Positions 32,353-41,458 of a stretch of 64,000 nt of DNA are shown piece after piece. Source of the DNA: Dactylorhiza incarnata (taxonomy: Eukaryota; Streptophyta; Magnoliopsida; Asparagales; Orchidaceae). The stretch covers positions 1,302,001-1,366,000 of the forward strand of contig JAWHQI010000276.1 in the NCBI GenBank assembly GCA_033032865.1. The letters are read 5' to 3'. The position numbers were made by a program, and so were the translations under genes. How positions within the stretch are numbered: the stretch's first letter is position 1; every line of letters starts with the position of its first letter. Below the pieces are notes generated by a model, which searched no databases, was not told the origin of the DNA, and saw only the letters and a program-made list of their open reading frames with translations.

Positions 32353-34686
32353 ACACCCCAACTAAATGGGGTGGCTGAAAGGAAAAATAGAACCCTAATT
32401 GAATCAGGAAGAACATTGTTAGTTAAATCTAACTTGCCAAAGTCCTTCTGGGCTGAGGCAGTAAATACTGCAAATTATGTTCTGAATAGAAGTCTCATCC
32501 ACAAGACTAAGTTGAAGACTCCCTATGAGATGCTGAAGGGAAAGGCACCCATAGTCACCTACTTTAGAATCTTTGGGTGTTCTTGCTTTATCCTTAACAA
32601 TGGGAAAAACCATCTTGCCAAATTTGACAAGAAGGCTGATGATGGAATATTTTTAGGATATTCTTCATCAAGCAAGGCATATAGGTGCTTCAATAAAAGC
32701 TCTCTCAAAATTGAGGAGTCAGTGCATGTAGTTTTTGACAAAACTTATATGGTATATAAGGGGAAGGAAACTTCCACCAGTCCTATTCTACGGAAGAAGA
32801 TCAGCTTGCAGAGCAGGTTGAAAGGATGAGCATAGTAGATCATCCATCAATATGTCAAGAAAAGGAACCACAAGAAATTGACACTGACTCTGGTGAGGAC
32901 TCTACAGCAGATGAAGACGAAACTGCAGCACCAAGGGTACCAGCTACAAATACTGTTTCGGTACTTGAGGCTGAAATTCCAACTGTCACTGAGCAAGTGA
33001 TAGCCCAGGAAGAAGAGCAGATCCTAGACCACTCAACTAGATCTAGGATGACCCAAAAAGACCATCCTTCAACTCAAGTGATAGGAAACTTGATAGCAGG
33101 AGTCAAGACAAGGAATCAACTCACAAGTAAGACTATGTTGCAGTGTTTCCTATCACAATATGAACCCAAGAAGTTTGAAGAAGCAGACAGTGAACCACAC
33201 TGGATATCTGGCATGCAAGAGGAACTGACCCAGTTTGAGAGGAACAAGGTGTGGACTCTGGTAGAAAGACCAAAGAACTACCCAGTCATTGGCACCAAGT
33301 GGGTGTTCAAGAATAAAATGGACTGAACAGGAGTCATTATCAGAAACAAGGCTAGACTTGTGGCACAAGGGTGCAGACAAGAGGAAGGCATTGATTTCAG
33401 TCAGACATTTGCTCCTGTAGCAAGGTTGGAGGCAATCAGAATGTTCCTGGCATATGCTGCTCACATGAAAATAAAAGTCTACCAGATGGATGTTAAGAGT
33501 GCTTTCCTGAATGGAAATCTACAAGAAGAGGTGTTTGTGTAACATCCACCAGGTTTTGTCAATCCAACCTTTCCCTCTTTTGTATATAGACTAGATAAAG
33601 CACTATATGGTCTCAAGCAAGCTCCAAGAGCTTGGTATGAGACCTTATCCACTTTTCTTCTTGAACTCAAATTTAAAAGGGGGAAAGTGGATAAAAACTC
33701 TTTTCACAAAGCACAAAATAATCAGCTACTTCTTGTACAAATATATGTGGATGATATTATATTTGGGTCCACAGATCAATCTTTATGCAAAAGGTTTGCT
33801 TACCTAATGTAGTCAAGATTTGAAATGTGTATCATGGGGGAGTTTTCCTATTTCCTTGGACTCCAAGTTAAAAAGAGTTCAGATGGCATTTTCATATCTC
33901 AATCCAAATATACCAGAGAACTCATTAAGAGGTTTGGGATGGAAAATGCATCTGTTATGAAAACACCCATGGATACTAATGTTGTTCTAGATAGAGATGA
34001 ACAAGGTAAGTCATTTGAGAAGAAGACTTACAGAGCAGCCATTGGCTCTCTTCTCTACCTAACAGCTAGCAGACCTGATATAATGTTTGTACATGTATCT
34101 GTGCAAGATTTCAGGTTGACCCAAAGGAATCCGACATGAGTTCTATCAAAAGAATCCTCAGATATCTTAAGGGTACTCCTGACCTTGGCTTATGGTATCC
34201 AGCTGAATCTGGATTTGAATTGGTTGGATATTCAGATGTAGACTATGCTGGATCCAGGCTTGATAGAAAAAGCACTTCAGGAACATATCAATTTCTAGGT
34301 GGTAGACTGATATCATGGTTTAGCAAGAAGCAAACCACAGTCTCCACTTCTATAGCTGAAGCTGAGTATATAGCTGTAGGAAGCTGCTGTTCACAAATTT
34401 TATGGATGCAAAATCAGTTGTTAGATTACAACTTTTCCTTGGCAATTCCATATATTGTGACAGCTCTAGTGCATTTTCAATTTCTTCCAATCCTGTTCTA
34501 CACAGCAGAACTAAGCACATAGAGATAAGGCACCACTTTCTCAGAGACAATGTAGAGAAGGGTAAGATCAACCTTCAATACATATCTACTGACACTCAAA
34601 GGGCTGACATCTTCACTAAGAATCTTGATGAAAGTAAGCACAAGTTCTTCATCAATGCCTTGGGGATGCTTGATGGAGCTTTGTAG
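32299..34686 (+). pseudogene. pol: Ty1/copia C1 pol: integrase end, RT, RNase H (SIRE-like)
   Basis: Coding begins right after the G2 LTR with the integrase phrase PRTP, a 38-base C tract, then QLNGVAERKNRTLIES. The integrase C-terminus (FRIFGCSCFILNNGK, GIFLGYSSSSKAY), RT ([43 protein letters not shown]) and RNase H (YSDVDYAGSRLDRKSTSG, CDSSSAFSIS, TKHIEIRHHF) follow. The end is at 34686. Stops and frameshifts occur at about 32820, 33324, 33540, 33620, 33810 and 34140. The first half (gag, protease, integrase core) is missing. Confidence 0.9.
32315..32352. repeat. C homopolymer tract inside copia C1 integrase
   Basis: Thirty-eight consecutive C bases stand where the integrase codons for PRTPQ should be; the flanks CCTAGGACCCC and CCCCAACTAAATGGGG still match the coding sequence. 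It is either a true slippage expansion or an assembly problem. Confidence 0.9.
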
Positions 34687-35182
34687 TTCCCCTATTATTA
34701 TAAAGATCTATTTTATGTAGAAAATTATTGCTGGGAAAAATAGCAAAAATCTTGAATAAAATCATACAAGTTTAATCAGAGCTGCGTCGAATTCAAATCG
34801 ATGTAACATCGACTTCTACTTGACGTAAGCTTCGAGAGCTCTATGGGGAGGATCCTTCGAATACCACTCGACGTAACGCCGAATACTTATCGACATTTAC
34901 GTTGACATCATGATTAAAGACTATATCTTGAAGCCACATCGACACCAACTCGATGCTCCGTCGATTTGGCAGATCGTGCGCTTTGACATATTTTGACATG
35001 CTGAGTTCTGCTCCTCTCTCGACGTTGCTTCAAATAAAACCCTAAGTTGTGATGATTCATCAACTCAAAGCAACTTTTGCATTTAGTTATTGTGCTATTC
35101 AAATTCTCTCCTTCCTGATCTATTCCTTCTTCCCTCTCTTCATCTATTTTCCTTTTTTAGTGCAGGTACGCGCAGTGTTTCA
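34687..35182 (+). promoter_or_regulatory. Spacer between C1 pol and ORF3 with palindromic motifs and a splice-acceptor-like site
   Basis: The spacer is noncoding. It begins with TTGCTGGGAAAAATAG near 34727, which resembles the C1 LTR start ATTGTTGGGAAAAACC. From 34790 to about 34990 it carries the same TCGACGTAACGTCGA-like motifs as the C1 LTR. From 35098 it is pyrimidine-rich and ends TTTTTTAGTGCAG at 35165, like a 3' splice site, 17 bases before the ORF3 ATG. Confidence 0.5.
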
Positions 35183-36767
35183 ATGGCCTCTCCACTCAGT
35201 TATGAAGATATTGTAGAGGCAGTCAACCTAGCTCTTGAAACAGTCTTATCCAAGTTTGGCTTACTCTATCTGGACTTCTCCACGGACTGTTATCGAAAAC
35301 TGCGCCATCAACATAAATGATTGCAAGACCTTACCTTTGACCTAGAGGTCTTTGACAGGGAAGTGAGATCCGCAGTTGTGTATGATGATGGCTTTATGTC
35401 CTTCTTCAAAAATATAAAGCAGGGGGGAGAGCAGTACCAACAGACAACAAACTCATCAACAACAGATCCCTCAAGATTCTTTCTATATGACAACAATCCC
35501 TCTCTCCCTCATCTCTGAAGGAGAACCTATTGTTTCATCTAAGCTACAGACTGATGCAGCCATCCATGGGGAGTCATACTCACCAAGAATCCAGCCCTCA
35601 ATACAGGGGGGAGTCTTCAATACGGGGGAGAGTCCTGTATGTTCAGATGATCAAATACAGGTCATGCACACTCAGGGATACACTGCTAAAACTGAGAATT
35701 TCATTCCTGATCCCCTTCAATTCATGGTGTCTTCTGGTTACTCTACCACAACACCTGCTTCTTCCAAGGAGCCTGATCAAGAATGTGATTCAATTGAACT
35801 TGCCTTAAATTATCCTGTCACAGATCAGTTATCAGCACCACCTCAGCCTCCTTCTCCATCACCTGTCCCAAGACAAATAACTGAACCTATCCTTCCAACA
35901 CCTTTCTACAGAGGAAGACCTCCTTATCAAGGCAAAGGAAGAGGATGAAGGGGAAGGGGAAGTGGAAGAGAACCCATCTGGGAAATGTACACCAAGGAAC
36001 AGAGAAAAGATTACAGAAAGGATAAGTCTTATTACAAGAAGTATGAAAAGGTTGAAGTTCCAGAAAACACAATGAAGACCTACTTTAATCCAGAACTTGA
36101 TAGAGTGTTAGAAGATATTGGTGAAAGAGAAATGTATGAATATGAGACAGCTCAAAAGGAGCTTCAAGGAAAGAAAAACAGATTTATTGACAGTCTAAAA
36201 AGAGGAGAAGAGGTTGTTGAACAGGTGGAATTGGCCAAGGCAATTCCCATTAAATCAACCTGGTTTGATCATACAAACTACCTTACAAAGAACCCTCAAG
36301 CTAAAATGCTAAAAGGAGTAGGAAAACTTCACAGAGGTGGTATTGGTTGCAATCTCAAAGATGCAGTACAATTCACACAGAAGAGAAAGAAATGGAATAA
36401 GTCACCTGAAGAGGAGATCAAGATAAAGAAGGACATGTTCACAAAAGCTTCAACTTCTGGAAAGGAACAAGCTACTGTCAGTGAATCAGAAGTACTGCTT
36501 GTTGAATCCATATTAGAGAAGGCCCCTGAATCAGCTGACCTGAATCTAGAAATTATAAATCTGATGACAGCTAAAGTTTTTGGGTTGGGCTTTACACTCA
36601 AGGATGTTAATCCTAACATAAAAATGGATCTGGAAAAGCTCTTCAAAGGCCATGGAAAGATACAGAGGAATCAAGCAAAAGCTACTCCAGCAAATTTTCA
36701 ATATGTGGAAAGAAAATATAGGAGAGTATATGAAGATCTATTTCTATTCCTCAGAGAGAAGAAGTGA
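35183..36767 (+). pseudogene. Extra ORF after pol of copia C1 (env-position ORF3), unknown function
   Basis: From ATG 35183 an ORF of about 528 codons can be followed with one stop at 35318, one frameshift near 35490-35515 and one stop at 35946; the frames on both sides of 35946 are identical. It opens MASPLSYEDIVEAVN, has a proline/serine-rich middle (PPQPPSPSPVP), an RG-rich segment near 35940-35975 and a long lysine/glutamate-rich C-terminal part that is probably helical. I see no signal peptide or membrane segment, so despite its position it does not look like a typical envelope protein. The family is not recognised. SIRE-type elements are known for an additional ORF at this place. Confidence 0.65.
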
Positions 36768-36942
36768 AACTCACGTTTGAGTAAGTTATGTCAAACCTCT
36801 GACTAATCTGGTATTATCTCTGTTATCAGTTCATATGGGTTATTCATTTAATGTGTGTGCTATTTTGTACTGCATGTATTTTATGAAATGAAAAATTGTA
36901 TAAAATCACTCTGAACAAACTATAAAATTTGTTAAGATAAAT

Positions 36943-36952
36943 AGTGGGAGAT
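36943..36952 (+). promoter_or_regulatory. Polypurine tract of copia C1
   Basis: AGTGGGAGAT lies immediately before the LTR start TGTTGGGAAAAACC and matches the G-rich tract before the C2 3' LTR. Confidence 0.65.
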
Positions 36953-37866
36953 TGTTGGGAAAAACCTTGATTTAACATAACAAATTAACTAAAAGTGATT
37001 TTATGCTCTAGGAGTAAATTACTCATTGTATAGTGAGGGTAATCTGGTCATTAGATGTCTTAGGATGTCATACTCAATATAGGGTATCAGGACCAGATTA
37101 AGGGAAGTAAAATTGGGCTAAGTTAATATTTGCGTTGAATAGAATTCGACGTAACATCGAGTCCATTTCGACGCTGCTCTGACTAGAAGTCCATGTGGGT
37201 CAATCCTTCTATCGAAGTGACTCAAGTCGACGTTACGTCAAATATATATCGACGTAGAGGTCAGGGACTTATGGGAGTAACTAGTGAAGTCGACGCAACT
37301 TCTACTTCAACTCGACGCAGAAGATGTCATCTGTCGAAGCCATCTAAAGTCGACGCAATGTCGACTTCATCTCGATGCAGAAGATGAAGTTCAAAGCTAG
37401 GCAGATCAACTTAACGTACTCATTGATAATATGTCGACGTAACGTCGACTAGCATAGTTCAATCAGAGCAGAGATGAAATCGAAGCTACTTCTACAAGAA
37501 CTCAAAGTTACGTCGATAAGAGAAGAAATGAATTTGACTCAACGTCGAATAAAGTCTGTACAAGTTTATCTTTTCACCTGTCACTCTAATCCTTCTTTAA
37601 TGGCTCACATCCTTTAAGACCGTTCCCCAACGGCTCAATAATTACCTGAAATAGATATGTGCATTAAAGAAGGACACAAAAGGTTTCTTGGAACTATATT
37701 CATTGTAAGTGAACAGGCCGAGAATTAAAGAGAAAAGAAAGAGAATGTCATCAGAAGATTACCTTTTCAAGGCATACCAGAAAGGGAAAGAAATTTGAAA
37801 TTGAATCGAGAGAATAAAAGGAGAAGAGAAGATAGAAACAAATAGTGCATTAATCACAATCGGCTG
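36953..37866 (+). mobile_element. 3' LTR of copia C1, first segment
   Basis: The LTR starts TGTTGGGAAAAACC and includes a palindromic array at 37140-37560. It is cut at 37866 by G3, which duplicated GGCTG. It continues at 46990 and, after the C2 insertion, at 57754. Confidence 0.8.
37140..37560. repeat. Array of TCGACGTAACGTCGA-like motifs in the C1 LTR
   Basis: GTCGACG, ACGTCGA and TCGACGTAAC phrases recur more than ten times in 420 bases, usually as two half sites in opposite orientation around GTAA or CAAC. The same motif family occurs at 34790-34990 upstream of ORF3. Confidence 0.75.
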
Positions 37867-39943
37867 TGTAACACCCCAAATCTGGTAGTTCCGCGAAGTA
37901 GGCGGAGTGGTAGTGCGGCACGTGAAGCAGGCTAGAATTTTCCCTGTCTGCTCTTAGCGCACGATCAGTGGCCTCATCGCGCACGACCAGTGATCGTGTG
38001 CCAGCGATCGTGCGTTAATTCAGAAGAGAATCGAGTTCTGTCTCGGACAGTGCGCACGACCATTTCCCTCTTCGCGCACAGACCAGTGATCGTGCGCCAG
38101 CGATCGTGCGCTTATTCGCAAGAATTCAGAGTTCTGTCCCGGATAGTGCGCACGACCATTGCCCTCGTCGCGCACGACCACTGACCGTGCGCCTGTGATC
38201 GTGCGCCCTGTTTATTCTGTCCCGCGATTTTGAGCGGAGAAGAAGATCGGGCCGTCCAAATCTTTTGAGATCTGATCCGATGGCCAGGATTAGATGCTGG
38301 AGGCTATTAGGGCTTATGAGAGGAGATTAATCCTCATTATTTTGAGGTGTTTCTCTCTCCTAGGCTAGAGGAAGAAGAAGGAGGCAAGGAAGAAGAAGGA
38401 AGATCCCGCCATTGACGGAGCTCCGGAGCTCCGTTTCGCGAGCCGTTTCCAGATCCGGAGAGTGCAGCCCGGTGCGGTTCTTTCCCTCCGCGTAGAATCT
38501 CGGATCCATGGCGAAGAGGAACACGTCGAGGGTAACGATTCTTCCTCCCGAACTTTGGACTTGTATTTGTCCATTTATTCCTCTTTCTTTGCTTGCATGA
38601 GGTATCTCTTTCACCAAATGGGTGAAGTGTAGGATTTCCTCAAGTCCTTCGGGACTCCGGGTAGATTGTGTCCGTCCCCGGCATATTGCATGTAGAAAAT
38701 CCGGTAGTCGTGCGGATTTAGGCATTTTGTGTGAAGCCTATTCGTGGCCGTGAGCCCGAATCGGTGATGCTTGATTTGCGACGTTGCATTTAGGTTAGAC
38801 CTAGAATGCGTGCCGGAGAATGACTCCGTGAACTCACCTATAGTATTGCGGGGGTTAAGTGTAGGCGTCTTGTGAAGATCCCTACGAAAGCCCCATGCTT
38901 TGAGTTTTGGATGAAGGCAAACCTTCACCACGTTATTGATGCGGAGCGTATGTACCTCCCTTGTTGAGAATTCGCGAAGCCTAGATCCTTATGAAGGGGT
39001 TAGGTGCGTAGCGTATATTTTTGAGGAGCACTTGAAAGTGCTAAACCCTTACGGGCCGAGGTGAAGCCGTACCCGCGTCGTGCGATAGATCGCGACGATT
39101 AGAGCACGGGCAAAGCTGAACCGAACCCGTTTCCATGCAGATCGGCGAGAGGTCCCTTCCTCATGAAGGCCGTGTGATCATGGGAGAGGTCGTGGAAGGT
39201 GTCATACCTAGACCGACCAAAAGCTCTTGTTTCCCACCTAAGGTTGTGACCCTTAGGGTGGAGTGTTGTGAATTTGATGTTATGTTTAGCCTCATGCGAT
39301 TTGCTTAGGCGGTTGTGGGAAACCTTCGGGTGAACCCAACCAACATCATGTGCATACCTAGGTTCCCTTCTTTTTGATGCTCAACCTAGAAGATTGATTG
39401 TGCTTGAAACCTCACCTCGTGTAGTTGCACTTTCTTTAGTTTAGTACTTGTGCTAGTATGGCTTACTTGCAGGGTAGAATCTCCGCCACCCCGGGAAAGG
39501 GGTGGGGTCGTTATAATTTGGTCAGCTGTGCTGACCGTTACTTTGGTTGCCACCGCTTGGTGGAATGTTCTTATGCAGGTGCAGGTGAGCCTAGCGGGAA
39601 GTAGCGGGCGTTGGCCCCTTTGCTGTGTTGGCCCTCGAAGGCCAGCCTTTTTCCTGCTTTCTCATGTTTTGCCGGCCTGCGTGCCGATGCATGTTTTGTT
39701 GGAGTTTTGTACATTGATTTGATGTAAGGCCCTAAGGCCGTAACTCTCATTTCTGGATTCATTCCAATGATAGTGGACATGTCTATTTGAATGGTTTAAT
39801 TAATGCTTCCGCTTACGTTTTGTACTCTCGTTAGTTGTTACTTTTCTGGTTATCACCTTTTAACTCCTAGCTAGTGTGGTTTGTATGGCGTGGGGTCCCG
39901 GCCGGACCTGCTGTTATACTTTTTGTACTGGCAGGGTGTTACA
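37867..39943 (+). mobile_element. 5' LTR of G3
   Basis: It begins TGTAACACCCC and ends GCAGGGTGTTACA. It contains three repeats of about 93 bases with CACGACCAGTGATCGTG motifs at 37960-38215. ORFs of 60-120 codons inside it occur identically in the other LTR and carry no motif; I do not call them genes. Relative to the 3' LTR it has an extra A near 38080 and G instead of A at 39026. Confidence 0.95.
37960..38215. repeat. Array of CACGACCAGTGATCGTG palindromic motifs in the G3 LTR
   Basis: GCGCACGACC and GATCGTGCGC half sites, reverse complements apart from the centre, recur in three tandem blocks of about 93 bases. The same array is present in the 3' LTR at about 45002-45256. A closely similar motif array is found in the unrelated solo LTR at 49915-50150. 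Confidence 0.85.
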
Positions 39944-39946
39944 ATT

Positions 39947-39958
39947 TGGTATCGGACT
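39947..39958 (+). promoter_or_regulatory. Primer-binding site of G3 (iMet-like)
   Basis: TGGTATCGGACT stands three bases after the 5' LTR and resembles TGGTATCAGAGC, the usual iMet site, with a few changes. Confidence 0.6.
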
Positions 39959-40166
39959 TAAGGCGTCGATCCGTAGTTTAGCGAATTCGGGACGAATTCC
40001 TTTTAAGGGGTGGTGCGCACGGGCTGTGCATTCACTTAAAACGACAAAAACTAATAAGAATGTCCACTTAGGAATGAAAAAACATACTTGTTTGCGGAAC
40101 CTGAGCGTTCCATGATTGATGTTTGATATGTTTAGGGTCACTAAATTGTGCCTTGCATGATTATAG

Positions 40167-41387
40167 GTGACTAGAAGTGCTGCGGGGCGGTCTCAACCCC
40201 GTAACACCGCTGAAAGTAGTGGGTCGGCTGAGGTGCCAGCGACCACTCCTTCGGCTGAGATGATCAGAATGGTCGCAGAAGCAGTCTTCGCGATGATCAA
40301 TGCTCAACCGCAAAGGCTTGCACAGCCTGCTACGCCTACTACTGATGCAGCCCCGGTAGTTGAACCTGCAGTGGAACCTGCGGTAGCACCAAGGGTTGAT
40401 GCCCCTGTGCCAGTAGCTGCAGTGGAACCGGCGTTAGCACCGAGGGTGGAGCGTCAAGTTGCGCAAGTAGTTGCGGGGCGAGCGCGTGACCAACAATTAA
40501 AGCACTTCTTGAGCTTTAATCCTCCTACCTTCTCGGGATCTGAGTCCCCAACGGAGGCAGAAGACTGGTTGTCAAGAGTTAGAAGAACTCTGAGGGCGAC
40601 GGCGACGGACGAAGCCATGATGGTCACCTTAGCCACTTTCCTTCTTGACGGAGAGGCTGTGCTGTGGTGGGAAGAGCAGGAACTGCACAAATTCGGCGAT
40701 AGAGACATTACTGAAATATCAATGGCTGAGTTTTCAAAGTCGTTCCTCCAGCGGTTTATCCCCTCTGCCCAACGCATTGCGTTACAAAACCAGTTCCTGA
40801 GGTTAACTCAAGGTGATCGCTCCGTTGACGATTACTTGCATGAGTTTACCAGACTGAGTCGCTATGCGGGGGCATTGGTGGAGGATGAGGAGACGAAGAC
40901 GAATAAATTCTATGAAGGGCTTCGGGACGAGTTGAGGCTGCTCCTTGCAGGCCCTATGACGTTTGGCTTCCAAGTGATGGTGCAAACCGCCAGATCTTTG
41001 GAGTTGGACATGAAGAGGGTACAAGCAAAGAGTGTTGTAAAGAAACCCGAGTTTCATGCGCCGGCCTCTCAGTCCAAGCCGGACTTCAGAAGGAACAAGC
41101 GGAAGTTCAAGCAGGCGGAACCAGCTTCTTCGAATGTTTCGGGAGCCACGACCGCGCGGACTCCTATTACGTGTTTCACCTGCGGGAAGGTGGGACACAA
41201 AGCTGCGGTGTGTCGAAGTGGTCCCCCAAAGGCGGCAAATCGAGCGGTGGATTATGCTCGGGCTGCGGAAAAGGGCAAAGCGGCAGAGTCTTCGGCCTCC
41301 CAGCACATTCCGACTCAGCCGAGAGTCTATTCGCTTGGCCAACAAGAAGCTATACGACAACCCGATGTCGTCACAGGTACGAATTAG
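40167..41387 (+). CDS. gag: Gag of G3
   Basis: The frame is open from GTG 40167 to the stop at 41385. There is a stop codon directly upstream in frame, so no upstream ATG is available; the first in-frame ATG is about 30 codons inside, near 40259. The N-terminal part is alanine/proline-rich. The Gag core contains FNPPTFSGSESPTEAEDWL, LLDGEAVLWWEEQE, FSKSFLQRFIPSAQR and LTQGDRSVDDYLHEF. The zinc knuckle CFTCGKVGHKAAVC (about 41173-41214) has the CX2CX4HX4C spacing. The unspliced message gives Gag ending VVTGTN. Removal of 41377-41458 would fuse it in frame to pol. Confidence 0.9.
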   Translation: MTRSAAGRSQPRNTAESSGSAEVPATTPSAEMIRMVAEAVFAMINAQPQRLAQPATPTTDAAPVVEPAVEPAVAPRVDAPVPVAAVEPALAPRVERQVAQVVAGRARDQQLKHFLSFNPPTFSGSESPTEAEDWLSRVRRTLRATATDEAMMVTLATFLLDGEAVLWWEEQELHKFGDRDITEISMAEFSKSFLQRFIPSAQRIALQNQFLRLTQGDRSVDDYLHEFTRLSRYAGALVEDEETKTNKFYEGLRDELRLLLAGPMTFGFQVMVQTARSLELDMKRVQAKSVVKKPEFHAPASQSKPDFRRNKRKFKQAEPASSNVSGATTARTPITCFTCGKVGHKAAVCRSGPPKAANRAVDYARAAEKGKAAESSASQHIPTQPRVYSLGQQEAIRQPDVVTGTN

Positions 41388-41458
41388 AAGTTAGCTGTTA
41401 CAGCTATGTTATGATTCTTACTGTGGTACGACTATATGTGTTATTTGTGTACAATTAG
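41377..41458 (+). other. Candidate 82-bp intron between gag and pol of G3
   Basis: The sequence starts GTACGAAT after ACAG and ends ACAATTAG before GTTTCG. A branch-point-like CTTAC lies 38 bases before the acceptor. The interval is 82 bases, one more than a multiple of three, and pol lies in the frame one step from gag. Joining across it gives VVTG followed by [20 protein letters not shown], which aligns with the continuous gag-protease junction of G2 (VVTGMINVHDQLL then [10 protein letters not shown]). No RNA evidence is available. Confidence 0.7.

Noticed and set aside
38360..39780. ORFs of 69-121 codons in the G3 LTR, repeated identically at 45401-46821
   Set aside because: Identity of the two copies only reflects LTR identity. 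They are mainly on the opposite strand, have no motif and overlap each other.
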